Shown here: positions 6,674-14,705 of the stretch, in pieces
How the letters are laid out: every line of letters starts with the position of its first letter
How positions within the stretch are numbered: position 1 is the stretch's first letter
From: Endosaccharibacter trunci
Lineage (GTDB): Bacteria > Pseudomonadota > Alphaproteobacteria > Acetobacterales > Acetobacteraceae
Direction of reading: 5' to 3'
Assembly (NCBI GenBank): GCA_024515975.1
Contig: JAMSKV010000012.1
Span: 62,001-126,000 of the forward strand
DNA length: 64,000 nt
Notes under the pieces: model-generated
What the model was told of the DNA's origin: nothing
The model's database searches: none
Seen by the model: only the letters and a program-made list of their open reading frames with translations
Made by a program: the position numbers and the translations under genes

Positions 6674-7695
6674 CAGATCTTCTCCGCGCGCTGAAGGAAA
6701 TCGTGCCAGCGATCCAGCACGGGACGGACCGCGAACTCCTGCTCGAACCGCGCCCGGCCGGCGGCGGCGAGACCGGCCGCGCGGACGGGATCGTCCAGCA
6801 CGGAGGCGAGCGCTTCGGCCAGGGCGCGCGGATCCTCGAGGGCGGCCAGAACGCCGTCCTCGCCGTCATGGATCAATTCCACCGGCCCCTGCGCGCGCGC
6901 AGCGACCACGGGCCTGGCACCGGAAAAGCCCTCGATCACCACGTTGCCGAGCGGTTCGTGCCGGGACGGGCACACCAGCACGTCGCAGGCGGCGACCAGC
7001 CCGGCCGTGTGCTGCGCCCAGCCCGGCATGTGCAGGCGGTCGGCCACGCCTTCGCTTCGCGCCAGCGCCTGCAACGCCTCGCGCTCCGGCCCCTCGCCCG
7101 CGATCAGCACGTGAACGCCGGGCAGAAGGGGCATGGTGCGGATCAGCACGTCGAACGCCTTGTTGCGATGAAGCCGGCCAAGCGCCAGCACCAGTTTCGC
7201 GCCAGCGGGCACGGAAGCGGGACGCGCCGGGGCGGCGCCGGAAAGCTCCGCGGCGAAATTGGGCAGATAGTGCACGCGCTCAGCCGGCCAGCCCTGCTCG
7301 CGGATCCAGCGGACGATGCCGTGCGTGTTGCCGATCAGATGATCGCAATGGCGGTAATGACCGAGATCGTAGAAGCCGCCGAGACGGCCGGCCAGCACAT
7401 GGTCGCCCTCGGGGGTCATGCGCGCGGCCCGGCTCATCCAGGCGATGGCGACACGGGGCGAAAAGGTGGCCAGCGCGCGCCGGATCGCCGGCCGGGTGAA
7501 CAGGTCGAGCCGGCCGCCAAAGCGCAGCTCGACCGGCGCGAGGCCGCCCTCGCGCAGGCGCTCCGCCCTACCCGCGTTGCGCCGGATCAGCGGCAGGATC
7601 TCGACGCCGTCCGCGGCCAGGGCGATCGACAGGCGCTCGAAGAACAGTTCCGCACCGCCCGCGGGCGAGCCGGCCATGATCTGCGCGATCCTCAC
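6673..7695 (-). CDS. GT4-type glycosyltransferase
   Basis: 340 residues from GTG at 7695, eight bases after GGAG. The start VRIAQIMAGSPAGGAELFFE is the typical first strand and glycine-rich loop of the GT-B fold. The C-terminal half has VLALGRLHRNKAFDVLI, GEGPEREALQALA and HEPLGNVVIEGFSGARPVVA, the nucleotide-sugar binding region of family 4. An upstream start at 7773 is possible but would run into the preceding gene. It probably adds a sugar to lipopolysaccharide or another surface glycan in the cytoplasm. It overlaps the asparagine-synthase-type gene by one base and follows the heptosyltransferase by 31 bases, so the three form one unit. Donor and acceptor are unknown. Confidence 0.88.
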   Translation of the reverse strand: MRIAQIMAGSPAGGAELFFERLSIALAADGVEILPLIRRNAGRAERLREGGLAPVELRFGGRLDLFTRPAIRRALATFSPRVAIAWMSRAARMTPEGDHVLAGRLGGFYDLGHYRHCDHLIGNTHGIVRWIREQGWPAERVHYLPNFAAELSGAAPARPASVPAGAKLVLALGRLHRNKAFDVLIRTMPLLPGVHVLIAGEGPEREALQALARSEGVADRLHMPGWAQHTAGLVAACDVLVCPSRHEPLGNVVIEGFSGARPVVAARAQGPVELIHDGEDGVLAALEDPRALAEALASVLDDPVRAAGLAAAGRARFEQEFAVRPVLDRWHDFLQRAEKI

Positions 7696-7726
7696 CGCGA
7701 CGCGCTCCGGGGCGGCACAGGCCCGC

Positions 7727-8725
7727 TCATGCCAGAAGCTCAAGCGCCGCATCGAGCGCCGTCCGGACCGCAAGCCCGCCGATCGGGGCGTTCCCCTCCG
7801 GTCCCGGCGCCTCGACGAAAGCGGCGCGCGGGCCGGCCGGCGCGTATTCGCTGGCGCGGCTGGGGCCGAACAGGCCCAGGGTCGGGATGCCTGTTGCGGC
7901 GGACAGGTGCATCAGGCCGGAATCGTTGCCGACGAACAGCCGGCAGCGCGACAGCGCGGCAGAGATTTCCGGCAAGGACAGCTTGCCGCGCAGATCCACC
8001 GCCCGCACCGGAAGCCGGTCGATCAGCGCCTGCGCCATGGCGTGTTCCGTGGCGCCCGGCCCCGCGAACACCACCGGGCGCGCGCCCGGATATCGGGCCC
8101 GAAGCCCCTCGAACAGGGCGGCGAAACGCTGCGCCGGCCAGACCTTGCCGCTCCAGTTCGCGGTCGGGCCGAGGCCGATATACGGCGCGTCCGGAGCGGC
8201 GGAATCCGGCAGCATGGCGGCAGCCACGGCGTTATCCTCGCCGTCGAACCAGCAGACCGGCATCGGCGCGGGGTCGAGATTCAGCACGCCGGCCAGATGG
8301 GCGGTGCGATGGCCGGGGCGACGTCCGCCACGCATGATCCGGCGCTTTCTGGCGGGCAGGAACAGCGTCACCGCCGAGCCGCGCAGGTCGATGGCGAGGT
8401 CCCAGCGCGTGCGCACGCAGTCGCGCCAGAGCTGCAGCCAGTGCAGATCGTAGCGCTGCTTTTCCACCACGATCACGCGCTCCAGCCCGGGCATCCGTTG
8501 GAACAGGCCGGCGGCGACCGGGCCGCAGGCAATGGTGAAGCGCGCGTCCGGCCTCGTTTCCAGCAGGTGATGGAGCAATCCGGTGGACAGCACCGCGTCG
8601 CCCAGCCTGGTCGCGGTGATGAACAGGATACGAGGCAGGGTTCGCGCTCCGGTCGAATGCGGGGTGTCTGTTAGAACCTTTCGGCTGTTGTCGGAAGCCG
8701 TCCCGTCCCCCAAGCTCTGGGGCAT
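7727..8725 (-). CDS. GT9-family (heptosyltransferase-like) glycosyltransferase
   Basis: Motifs of lipopolysaccharide heptosyltransferases: PRILFITATRLGDAVLSTGL at the first strand, IGLGPTANWSGKVWPAQRFA in the middle, and the donor-site stretch FVGNDSGLMHLSAATGIPTLGLFGPS. The enzyme moves a heptose or similar sugar from ADP-heptose to the inner core or another acceptor on the inner face of the membrane. The start is unclear: ATG 8725 (332 residues) shares bases with the start of the divergent ygfZ-like gene. A shorter product from CTG 8638, which has GGAG eight bases upstream, would begin directly at the conserved domain. It heads the minus-strand glycan unit. Other windows of the genome would show whether it is an inner-core enzyme. 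Confidence 0.87.
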   Translation of the reverse strand: MPQSLGDGTASDNSRKVLTDTPHSTGARTLPRILFITATRLGDAVLSTGLLHHLLETRPDARFTIACGPVAAGLFQRMPGLERVIVVEKQRYDLHWLQLWRDCVRTRWDLAIDLRGSAVTLFLPARKRRIMRGGRRPGHRTAHLAGVLNLDPAPMPVCWFDGEDNAVAAAMLPDSAAPDAPYIGLGPTANWSGKVWPAQRFAALFEGLRARYPGARPVVFAGPGATEHAMAQALIDRLPVRAVDLRGKLSLPEISAALSRCRLFVGNDSGLMHLSAATGIPTLGLFGPSRASEYAPAGPRAAFVEAPGPEGNAPIGGLAVRTALDAALELLA

Positions 8726-9563
8726 GTCGAAACTCGCCCATCTGCCCGCGCGTGCCGTTCTCGCCATCGAGGGGCCCGATCGCGTTTCCTTTCTCCAGGG
8801 GCTCGTCTCGAACGACGTTGCCCTCGCCGCGCCCGGCCGCGCGGTCTGGGCGGCGCTGCTGACGCCGCAAGGCAAGTACCTGGCGGATTTCTTCCTGTTC
8901 TCCCACGGCGACCGTCTGCTGCTGGACTGCGAGGCGGCGCAGGCGGCGATTCTGGCCACCAGGCTGTCGCGGTTCCGGCTGCGGGCCAAGGTGACGGTCG
9001 CGGAAACGGCCCTCAAGGTCGCCGCCAGCTGGGACGGGGCGCCGCCGGACGGAGCGGGCCTGATTGTCGCGCCCGATCCGCGCCTCGCCGAGGCGGGGTG
9101 GCGGCTGATCGGCGAGACCCTGCCCGAGGCGACCGCGGACGAGAGCGACTACGACACGCATCGGCTTCTGCTCGGTCTGCCGGACGGCACACGGGACAGC
9201 GAACCGGAGAAGACGGTGCTGCTGGAAGCCGGGTTCGACGAGCTGAACGGCGTGTCCTGGAGCAAAGGCTGCTTCATGGGCCAGGAACTGACCGCGCGGA
9301 CGCGCTATCGCGGCCTGTTGAAGCGTCGCCTCGTGCCGGTGAGCGGCGACGGCGCGCTGCCGCCGCCGGGCACGCCCCTGATGGCGGACGGACGCGAGAT
9401 CGGCACCATGCGCTCCTCGCGCGAGAAGAACGGGCTGGCGGTGCTGCGGCTGGAGCATCTGCACGGCGCGGTGGACACCGAACACGGTACGCTGCAGGCG
9501 CGGGTGCCGGGCTGGATGCGCCTGCCGGAGCCGAAAGCCGAGGCCGGGAGCGACGCGTCGTGA
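8724..9563 (+). CDS. ygfZ: YgfZ/GcvT-like folate-binding Fe-S cluster repair protein
   Basis: 279 residues, ATG at 8724. The signature KGCFMGQELTARTRYRGLLKRRL near 173-195 contains the KGC(Y/F)xGQE motif that defines the YgfZ family, with its conserved cysteine. Earlier parts, VSFLQGLVSNDV and AALLTPQGKYLADFF, match the GcvT-type folate-binding fold. YgfZ helps maintain Fe-S enzymes such as MiaB in a tetrahydrofolate-dependent way. It is cytoplasmic. Its stop overlaps the GTG start of hisI (GTGA). It is divergent from the heptosyltransferase with almost no space between, so a promoter must lie within coding sequence or the true start of one of the two is further in. Confidence 0.92.
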   Translation: MSKLAHLPARAVLAIEGPDRVSFLQGLVSNDVALAAPGRAVWAALLTPQGKYLADFFLFSHGDRLLLDCEAAQAAILATRLSRFRLRAKVTVAETALKVAASWDGAPPDGAGLIVAPDPRLAEAGWRLIGETLPEATADESDYDTHRLLLGLPDGTRDSEPEKTVLLEAGFDELNGVSWSKGCFMGQELTARTRYRGLLKRRLVPVSGDGALPPPGTPLMADGREIGTMRSSREKNGLAVLRLEHLHGAVDTEHGTLQARVPGWMRLPEPKAEAGSDAS

Positions 9564-9955
9564 GCGCGGGAACCGAAACGGTGCTGGACCAGGTCGCCTT
9601 CGACGCCAATGGGCTGATCGCCGCCGTGGCGCAGCAGCACGATAGCGGCGAGGTGCTGATGCTGGCCTGGATGAACCGGGACGCCTTGCGCGAAACGATC
9701 GAGACCGGGCGCGCCTGCTACTGGAGCCGCTCGCGCGGGCGGTTGTGGCGGAAAGGCGAGAGCTCCGGGCAGACGCAGCGCGTTGTGGAACTGAGGCTCG
9801 ATTGCGATCGCGATGCGGTGCTGCTGCTGGTCGATCAGACCGGGGTCGCCTGCCATACCGGGCGGCTGTCCTGCTTCTACGACGCGGTGCGCGACGGCAA
9901 GCTGGTGTCGATCACCGAGCCGTTGGTCGACCCGGACCAGCTTTATGGCCGGTGA
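9560..9955 (+). CDS. hisI: Phosphoribosyl-AMP cyclohydrolase
   Basis: 131 residues from GTG 9560, which overlaps the stop of ygfZ. It has the full HisI pattern: GEVLMLAWMNRDALRETIETG, ACYWSRSRGRLWRKGESSG, and the metal-binding cysteines in LDCDRDAVLLLVDQTGVACH followed by SCFY. The enzyme opens the adenine ring of phosphoribosyl-AMP in step three of histidine synthesis and needs zinc and magnesium. It is the stand-alone form, not fused to HisE. No other his gene is near; it is instead placed between ygfZ and lpxB. The end overlaps lpxB by 11 bases, so they are translated from the same transcript. Confidence 0.95.
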   Translation: MSAGTETVLDQVAFDANGLIAAVAQQHDSGEVLMLAWMNRDALRETIETGRACYWSRSRGRLWRKGESSGQTQRVVELRLDCDRDAVLLLVDQTGVACHTGRLSCFYDAVRDGKLVSITEPLVDPDQLYGR

Positions 9956-11135
9956 GGCTGCCGCGACGGGCCCGCTGATCTGGATCATGGCCGGGGAGGC
10001 CAGCGGCGACGTTCTGGGCGGCCGGCTGATGGACGCTCTGCACGAATTGCGGCCGGACCTGCGGTTCCGCGGCATCGGCGGCGTGCGGATGACCGAGCGC
10101 GGTCTGACCAGCCTGTTCCCGATGCGCGAGCTGGCTGTGATGGGTCTGGTCGAGATCCTGCCCCGGATCAGGAGCCTGTCGCGCCGCCTCGACGAGGCGG
10201 TGCGCGACATCGAGCGGAGCCGGCCCGATCTGGTGGTGACGATCGACAGTCCGGGTTTCGCCTTGCGGCTGCTGAAACGCATCGCGGCCCTGGGCATTCC
10301 GCGCCTGCACTACGTGGCGCCCCAGGTGTGGGCATGGCGCGAGCACCGGGTGCGGGAATTTCCCGGGCGCTGGGAGAGGCTGCTGTGCCTGCTGCCGTTC
10401 GAGCCGGAATTCTTCCGCCGGCATGGTCTTGAAGCACGTTTCGTCGGCCATCCGGTGCTGCAATCGGGGGCGGATACGGGCGACGGGGCACGGTTCCGTC
10501 AGGAGCACGGGTTGCCTGCGGATGCGCCGGTCCTGGTGCTGATGCCGGGCAGCCGGCGCAGCGAGGTGCCGCGTCTCCTGCCGGTGTTCCGGCGCACCGT
10601 GGCCCTGCTGCGGGAACGCATTCCGGAACTCCAGCCAGTTCTGGTGGCATCGCCGGTGGTGGCGCAGACCGTCAGGCGCGCCGTCGCCGGATGGCCGGTC
10701 GCGCCGATCGTGGTGAGCGAGGTGGCGGCGAAGCACGACGCCTTTGCCGCGGCCTCGGCGCCGGGCGGCGGCGCGGCGCTGACCAAATCGGGCACCTCGA
10801 CGCTGGAACTGGCCCTGGCCGGGGTGCCGATGGCGGTGACCTATCGCGTCAACCCGCTCACCGCGACGATCGCGCGCCGGCTGATCCGGGTGCCGTTCGT
10901 CTCCATGGTCAATCTGCTGGCCAAGCGGGCACTCGTGCCCGAACTGCTGCAGGGCGATTGCCGGCCGGACAGGCTGGCCGGCACGGTCGAGCTCCTGATC
11001 CGCGACCGGGCGGCGGCGGATGCGCAACGGGCCGGGTTCCGCGCGGTGATGCAGTCGCTGTCGCCGGACGATGTGCCGCCTGCCACAGGGGCGGCGCGCG
11101 AGGTGCTGCGCCTGCTGGACGAGCGTGCGGCATGA
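9945..11135 (+). CDS. lpxB: Lipid-A-disaccharide synthase
   Basis: 396 residues, ATG 9945 inside the end of hisI. Typical LpxB sequence: LIWIMAGEASGDVLGGRLM near the start, FRGIGGVRM, ELAVMGLVEILPRI, VVTIDSPGFALRLLKR, HYVAPQVWAWRE, FVGHPV, LMPGSRRSEVPRLLP and KSGTSTLELAL. It joins UDP-diacylglucosamine to lipid X at the inner membrane surface to make the lipid A disaccharide. Length is normal. Ten bases separate it from the next gene, an unrelated zinc-ribbon protein that opens the tubulin-like module; they are probably on the same transcript. Confidence 0.96.
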   Translation: MAGEAAATGPLIWIMAGEASGDVLGGRLMDALHELRPDLRFRGIGGVRMTERGLTSLFPMRELAVMGLVEILPRIRSLSRRLDEAVRDIERSRPDLVVTIDSPGFALRLLKRIAALGIPRLHYVAPQVWAWREHRVREFPGRWERLLCLLPFEPEFFRRHGLEARFVGHPVLQSGADTGDGARFRQEHGLPADAPVLVLMPGSRRSEVPRLLPVFRRTVALLRERIPELQPVLVASPVVAQTVRRAVAGWPVAPIVVSEVAAKHDAFAAASAPGGGAALTKSGTSTLELALAGVPMAVTYRVNPLTATIARRLIRVPFVSMVNLLAKRALVPELLQGDCRPDRLAGTVELLIRDRAAADAQRAGFRAVMQSLSPDDVPPATGAAREVLRLLDERAA

Positions 11136-11145
11136 GGCGCCGCGC

Positions 11146-12546
11146 GTGAGCGACTGGACGCTCGACGGGCGCTTCGGCCAGGAGATCTGGCGGGAAGCCG
11201 AGGACCGCTTCGCGCCGGTCTCGGTGGCGGGACGGACACTGGAGCGGCCGGGGGACGCGGCCCTGCTGGACCGGCTCGGCGCGCGCGACACGGGCTGCGC
11301 GCATCCTGCGCCGCTGCCGAACGCGTTCCGCTTCTGCCCGCGCTGCGGCGAATCCCTGCGCGATGCGCCCCCGCCGGACCGTTCTGCGCCGTGGTCGCCG
11401 CCCTTCGGCGATACCGGCGGTTTGCCGGAACGCGATCTGCCCCTGCTCCCCGATCCGGGGACGGTCGAGGAGATCGGCCTACCCCCCGGCGTGGTGGCCA
11501 TCGCCGTCGCCGGCGGGCCGTCGCGGCTGCTGTGTTGCGATCGCAGCAGCGGATGGGTGTTCGCATTCTCCCGGCGGGACGCGGACTGGCACAGGCTGGT
11601 TCGGGTGCCGCCCGCCGCCCTGCCACGCTGGAGCTGGTCGGCGGCGGCCGGCCATGGCGGTCTCGCCTTGCCGACAGAGCGCGGGCCGGTCTGGCTGGAT
11701 CTCACGATGGCCGCCGACACCCCGGCGACGCTGCCGGACCAGCCCTGCGCTTCGCTTGGCGGCCCGACGCGTCTGGGTGGCGCGGTAATCGCGCCGGTCT
11801 CGTGGAATGGCGGGCTGGCCGTAGCCTTTCTGTCCGGCGGATCGTGGACATTCCTGCCCGTCTCCGGAGGCGAGGCGGAAGCTGGACCGTTCGCCGTGCC
11901 GGTTTGCGGCGTCGACAGCGCGTTCTGGTGCAGCAAGACCGGACAACTGGCGGTGCGCGAGACCGGCGAAGGATTCGAGGCGCGCTTTTCAGCGTGGGCG
12001 GACGACGTCTCGCCGCTGCTGGACGCGCGGCCGGTGGCCGGCCGCGACGGCACGCTGCATGTGCAGGCGCGGCTCGACCGGGACACGCTGGTCTGGGAAA
12101 GCTTGTTCGCCCCGAACCAGCCGCGCGGACGCAGGATGGCGCGCGGCTATATGCCCGGCACCGGCCATGCCGTGTTCCGCGAGAATGCGCAGTTGCGGCT
12201 GCCCTGGGACGAGCGGCCGGTCTGCGATTATCCCCTCGACGACGATCGCTTCCTGTATCCGCTGCTTTGCCTGGGCGAGAACCGGTTCGTCCTGGCGCTG
12301 TGCAGCGATCGCAGCCGTCTGGGCGGCTTCCTGGGCGACCCCCTGTTTCCGCCGCCGCAGGACGCGCCGCCTGTGGTCTGCACGCTGGTCTTCAGCCGCG
12401 GGCCGCGCATGCTGGAGCCGCTCGACTGCGTTCTGCGCGCCCATCGCGCGAGCGACCTTTCGGCGACGGTGCATGGGCGGTTTCTGATGGTTCATGGCGC
12501 GATCGAGAATCGCTGCTTCCGCTGGGAGCTGCGCGATGAGAGTTAG
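11146..12546 (+). CDS. Zinc-ribbon protein of the tubulin-like module
   Basis: 466 residues from GTG 11146. Near the N-terminus Cys51, His53, Cys64 and Cys67 (in CAHPAPLPNAFRFCPRCGES) look like a zinc ribbon. The rest has repeated short strands ending in Trp or Ser-Gly turns (GGPSRLLCCDRSSGWVFAF, GGLALPTERGPVWLDL, GGLAVAFLSGGSWTFLP). This suggests a beta-propeller-like body, but no named family was recognised. No signal peptide or membrane helix, so it should be cytoplasmic. Its last 11 bases overlap the vWA-like gene, which makes co-expression certain. In the module it could be an adaptor or sensor; that is a guess from position. Confidence 0.72.
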   Translation: MSDWTLDGRFGQEIWREAEDRFAPVSVAGRTLERPGDAALLDRLGARDTGCAHPAPLPNAFRFCPRCGESLRDAPPPDRSAPWSPPFGDTGGLPERDLPLLPDPGTVEEIGLPPGVVAIAVAGGPSRLLCCDRSSGWVFAFSRRDADWHRLVRVPPAALPRWSWSAAAGHGGLALPTERGPVWLDLTMAADTPATLPDQPCASLGGPTRLGGAVIAPVSWNGGLAVAFLSGGSWTFLPVSGGEAEAGPFAVPVCGVDSAFWCSKTGQLAVRETGEGFEARFSAWADDVSPLLDARPVAGRDGTLHVQARLDRDTLVWESLFAPNQPRGRRMARGYMPGTGHAVFRENAQLRLPWDERPVCDYPLDDDRFLYPLLCLGENRFVLALCSDRSRLGGFLGDPLFPPPQDAPPVVCTLVFSRGPRMLEPLDCVLRAHRASDLSATVHGRFLMVHGAIENRCFRWELRDES

Positions 12547-14137
12547 GGCTGTTCTTTTTTGCAAAAAAGAACCAAAAAACTCTTCTCCGTTTGGTGCCGA
12601 GAGCCGGCAAGGTTCGAGAACCAAAACGAATAAAAGTCTTTTTGCTTCTTTTTCTTCAGAAAAAGAAGAACGCTTCCTGCCGGCGCTTTTCGCGCTGCTG
12701 CTGACGCTCGCACTCATCGCGCCAACGCACGCGATGGCCGCGGTGGCATCGGTGTATCTGGTCCAGGATTCCGGCTGGATGGAGCCGTTCTACACCGATC
12801 CGGCCTCGTCGTTCCGGCCGCTGGTGAAGGCGCTGATCGCCGCTTCGGATGCGGGTGGCGAGACGGTGGTGGCCAGCTTCGACCAGGACGGCCAGGTGCC
12901 GGGGCGGCGCTCGCCGAACGTCGTTTATCGCGGCGCCGACGATCCGGCTGCGATCGCGCGGGCGGTGGATTCGATCGAGCCGGCGCGGCAGCGCGACGGT
13001 CATCTCGCCGATGCCGATTTCGACGGCGCGCTGGTAGGCGGCGTCCAGACCATCCTGGACGGACAGCCCGGCATCGTCTGGATGATCACCAACAACCGCA
13101 ATTCGCCCGGCAACAGCCAGCGCGTGACGGAGAACACCCGTGATTTCGCGACCAGACTGGGCTCCAGCGCGGCGCTGCCGGCCATCGTGTCCTATCCGGT
13201 GCGAATGCCGGTGCGAGGCAAGCTCTACGAGGCGAACGGGCTGATCATCTACGGCATCGCCTACGGCAATGCGGCGGCAACCGAGCTGGAGCGGATCACG
13301 CACGCGCCGGCGCTGACGCGCCTGTTCTCCGACCCGGCGGTGCAGCTGAAACCGCTGGACCAGGCGCGCCTGTCGTTCCTGCCGGAGCGGAGCGCGACGC
13401 CCGGGCTGCACGTGTCGCGCGGACCGCAGGGCGGGCTGGTGTTCGACGGCGTACCGGGCGGAACGCCGTCCGTGGTGTCGATCGAGGGCGCGCTGCGCTC
13501 GGATTTCTATCCGCATGTGATCGACAGGGCGCGGCTTTCGCTGGGCTGGGTGCCGCCGGAAGGCGGCGGCCCTGCGCTCGAAGCCACGATCGCGCCGGAT
13601 CAGCTGACCGCCTTGCAGCCAGAGCAGGCCGAGAACGGCGTGACCCTGTCGCTGCACGTGCCGGCGATCGACCGCGCGCCGGGCATCGCCGGCTGGCTGC
13701 AGAAGGACGTGGTGCTGCACGGAACGTTGCGGATCGCCTTGTCCGGCGTCGGGCTCTCGCTCAGCGACGGTTTCCAGCAGAAGATGGCGCAGATCGCGGC
13801 GATGGATCAGCTGCCGTCGGTGTTTTTCGCCGATCGCTCCGTCAGCGCGGCGACCACGGATCTCCCGGTGACGCTGATCGTCCGGTTCTCGGCCTGGCCG
13901 CTGATCCTGGGGCTCGGCGGGATCGCAGCGGCGCTGGTTCTGCTGCTGGCGCTCCTGGCTCTGTTGCTGGCGCCGCGCCAACACGCGGTCACGCTGGCGG
14001 GACAGGTGCGGCGGATCAGGCTGCGCCCGTTCGAGCGGCGTGAGATCACCCTGCCGGGCGGCCGGACGTTCACGGTGCGCGGCCGTCTGTTCGGACGGCC
14101 GGGAATCGTGGAACGATCCGGCGACACAGCGCGCTGA
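12536..14137 (+). CDS. vWA-like membrane protein of the tubulin-like module
   Basis: 533 residues from ATG 12536, which overlaps the preceding gene. An export signal or anchor at 47-62 (PALFALLLTLALIAPT) ends in THAMA. The next part, VASVYLVQDSGWMEPF, then ETVVASFDQDGQ and GIVWMITNNRNSP, has the strand order of a von Willebrand A domain, with a degenerate metal site (DSGWM instead of DxSxS). Beta-rich domains follow, then one strong membrane helix near 452-480 and a basic cytoplasmic tail of about 50 residues. Most of the protein would face the periplasm. Residues 6-45 are coded by a palindromic repeat, an odd feature treated separately. vWA proteins are known partners of tubulin-like membrane-remodelling systems; the exact role here is unknown. 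Confidence 0.78.
   Translation: MRVRAVLFCKKEPKNSSPFGAESRQGSRTKTNKSLFASFSSEKEERFLPALFALLLTLALIAPTHAMAAVASVYLVQDSGWMEPFYTDPASSFRPLVKALIAASDAGGETVVASFDQDGQVPGRRSPNVVYRGADDPAAIARAVDSIEPARQRDGHLADADFDGALVGGVQTILDGQPGIVWMITNNRNSPGNSQRVTENTRDFATRLGSSAALPAIVSYPVRMPVRGKLYEANGLIIYGIAYGNAAATELERITHAPALTRLFSDPAVQLKPLDQARLSFLPERSATPGLHVSRGPQGGLVFDGVPGGTPSVVSIEGALRSDFYPHVIDRARLSLGWVPPEGGGPALEATIAPDQLTALQPEQAENGVTLSLHVPAIDRAPGIAGWLQKDVVLHGTLRIALSGVGLSLSDGFQQKMAQIAAMDQLPSVFFADRSVSAATTDLPVTLIVRFSAWPLILGLGGIAAALVLLLALLALLLAPRQHAVTLAGQVRRIRLRPFERREITLPGGRTFTVRGRLFGRPGIVERSGDTAR
12547..12671. repeat. Palindromic AT-rich repeat element inside the vWA-like gene
   Basis: A 22-bp perfect palindrome at 12551-12572 (arm GTTCTTTTTTG) begins the element. 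A second near-perfect hairpin lies at 12645-12668 (CTTCTTTTTCT paired with AGAAAAAGAAG), and GGTTCGAGAACC sits between. Base use differs sharply from the GC-rich genes on both sides. The segment is in frame and contains no stop, so it adds about 40 residues before the export signal of the vWA-like protein. I recall similar A/T-tract palindromes between genes of acetic acid bacteria, which would make this a dispersed repeat. No second copy was seen in this window. Confidence 0.6.
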
Positions 14138-14165
14138 CCGAACGAACCCGGACCGAGACCGCCCC

Positions 14166-14690
14166 ATGCCCGCACCCGCCCAAACCACGCCCCCCGCCAA
14201 AGGCGGCACGCCGGATTTCAACCTTCCGCCGCCGGCCGGCGACGCGCAGACCAGCGGCCCGGCCGCGCCCGCTCAAACGGGCGCCCCGAGTGCTGCGAAC
14301 CAGACCCAGACCATCCCGCAGACCCAGACGGGACAGACCATCGACGCGGCGACGCTCCCCGGCGAGGCGGCCCTGTCCACGACGAGCGCCGTGGCGGGGG
14401 GCGCCATCCTTCTGGTGCTTGCCGTGGGATTGTTCTTCGTGCGCGGCGCGATCCGGTCGCATCTGATCAGCCTGCGCGCGTCGCCCTCCGCGGCCGGAAG
14501 CGCCGGCTGGGCGTTGTTCGCGCTGCTGCTGGGCCTTTGCGTGCTGGTGCTGTTCGGGCTGCTCGGCAATCTGTGGGGCACGCTCGCCTTCACCCTGCCA
14601 CTCGGCCTGTTCATCCTGCTGATGCTGGTTCTGTTCGTGCTGCTGTATCGCGCCGCCAAGCGCGGACGGCAGTTGCGCCCGCGCGCCTGA
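14166..14690 (+). CDS. Pro/Gln-rich three-helix membrane protein of the tubulin-like module
   Basis: 174 residues, ATG 14166. The first 75 residues are rich in Pro, Ala, Thr and Gln and look disordered (GAPSAANQTQTIPQTQTGQT). Three membrane helices follow: AVAGGAILLVLAVGLFFV, GWALFALLLGLCVLVLFGLL and LAFTLPLGLFILLMLVLFVL. A short basic tail ends the protein. No family was recognised. It lies 28 bases after the vWA-like gene and 15 bases before the tubulin-like gene, so it is part of the same unit and could form a membrane platform for them. The flexible N-terminus would be periplasmic or cytoplasmic depending on topology; the positive tail suggests a cytoplasmic C-terminus. Confidence 0.75.
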   Translation: MPAPAQTTPPAKGGTPDFNLPPPAGDAQTSGPAAPAQTGAPSAANQTQTIPQTQTGQTIDAATLPGEAALSTTSAVAGGAILLVLAVGLFFVRGAIRSHLISLRASPSAAGSAGWALFALLLGLCVLVLFGLLGNLWGTLAFTLPLGLFILLMLVLFVLLYRAAKRGRQLRPRA

Positions 14691-14705
14691 TCGGGAGTTC
14701 GACGC

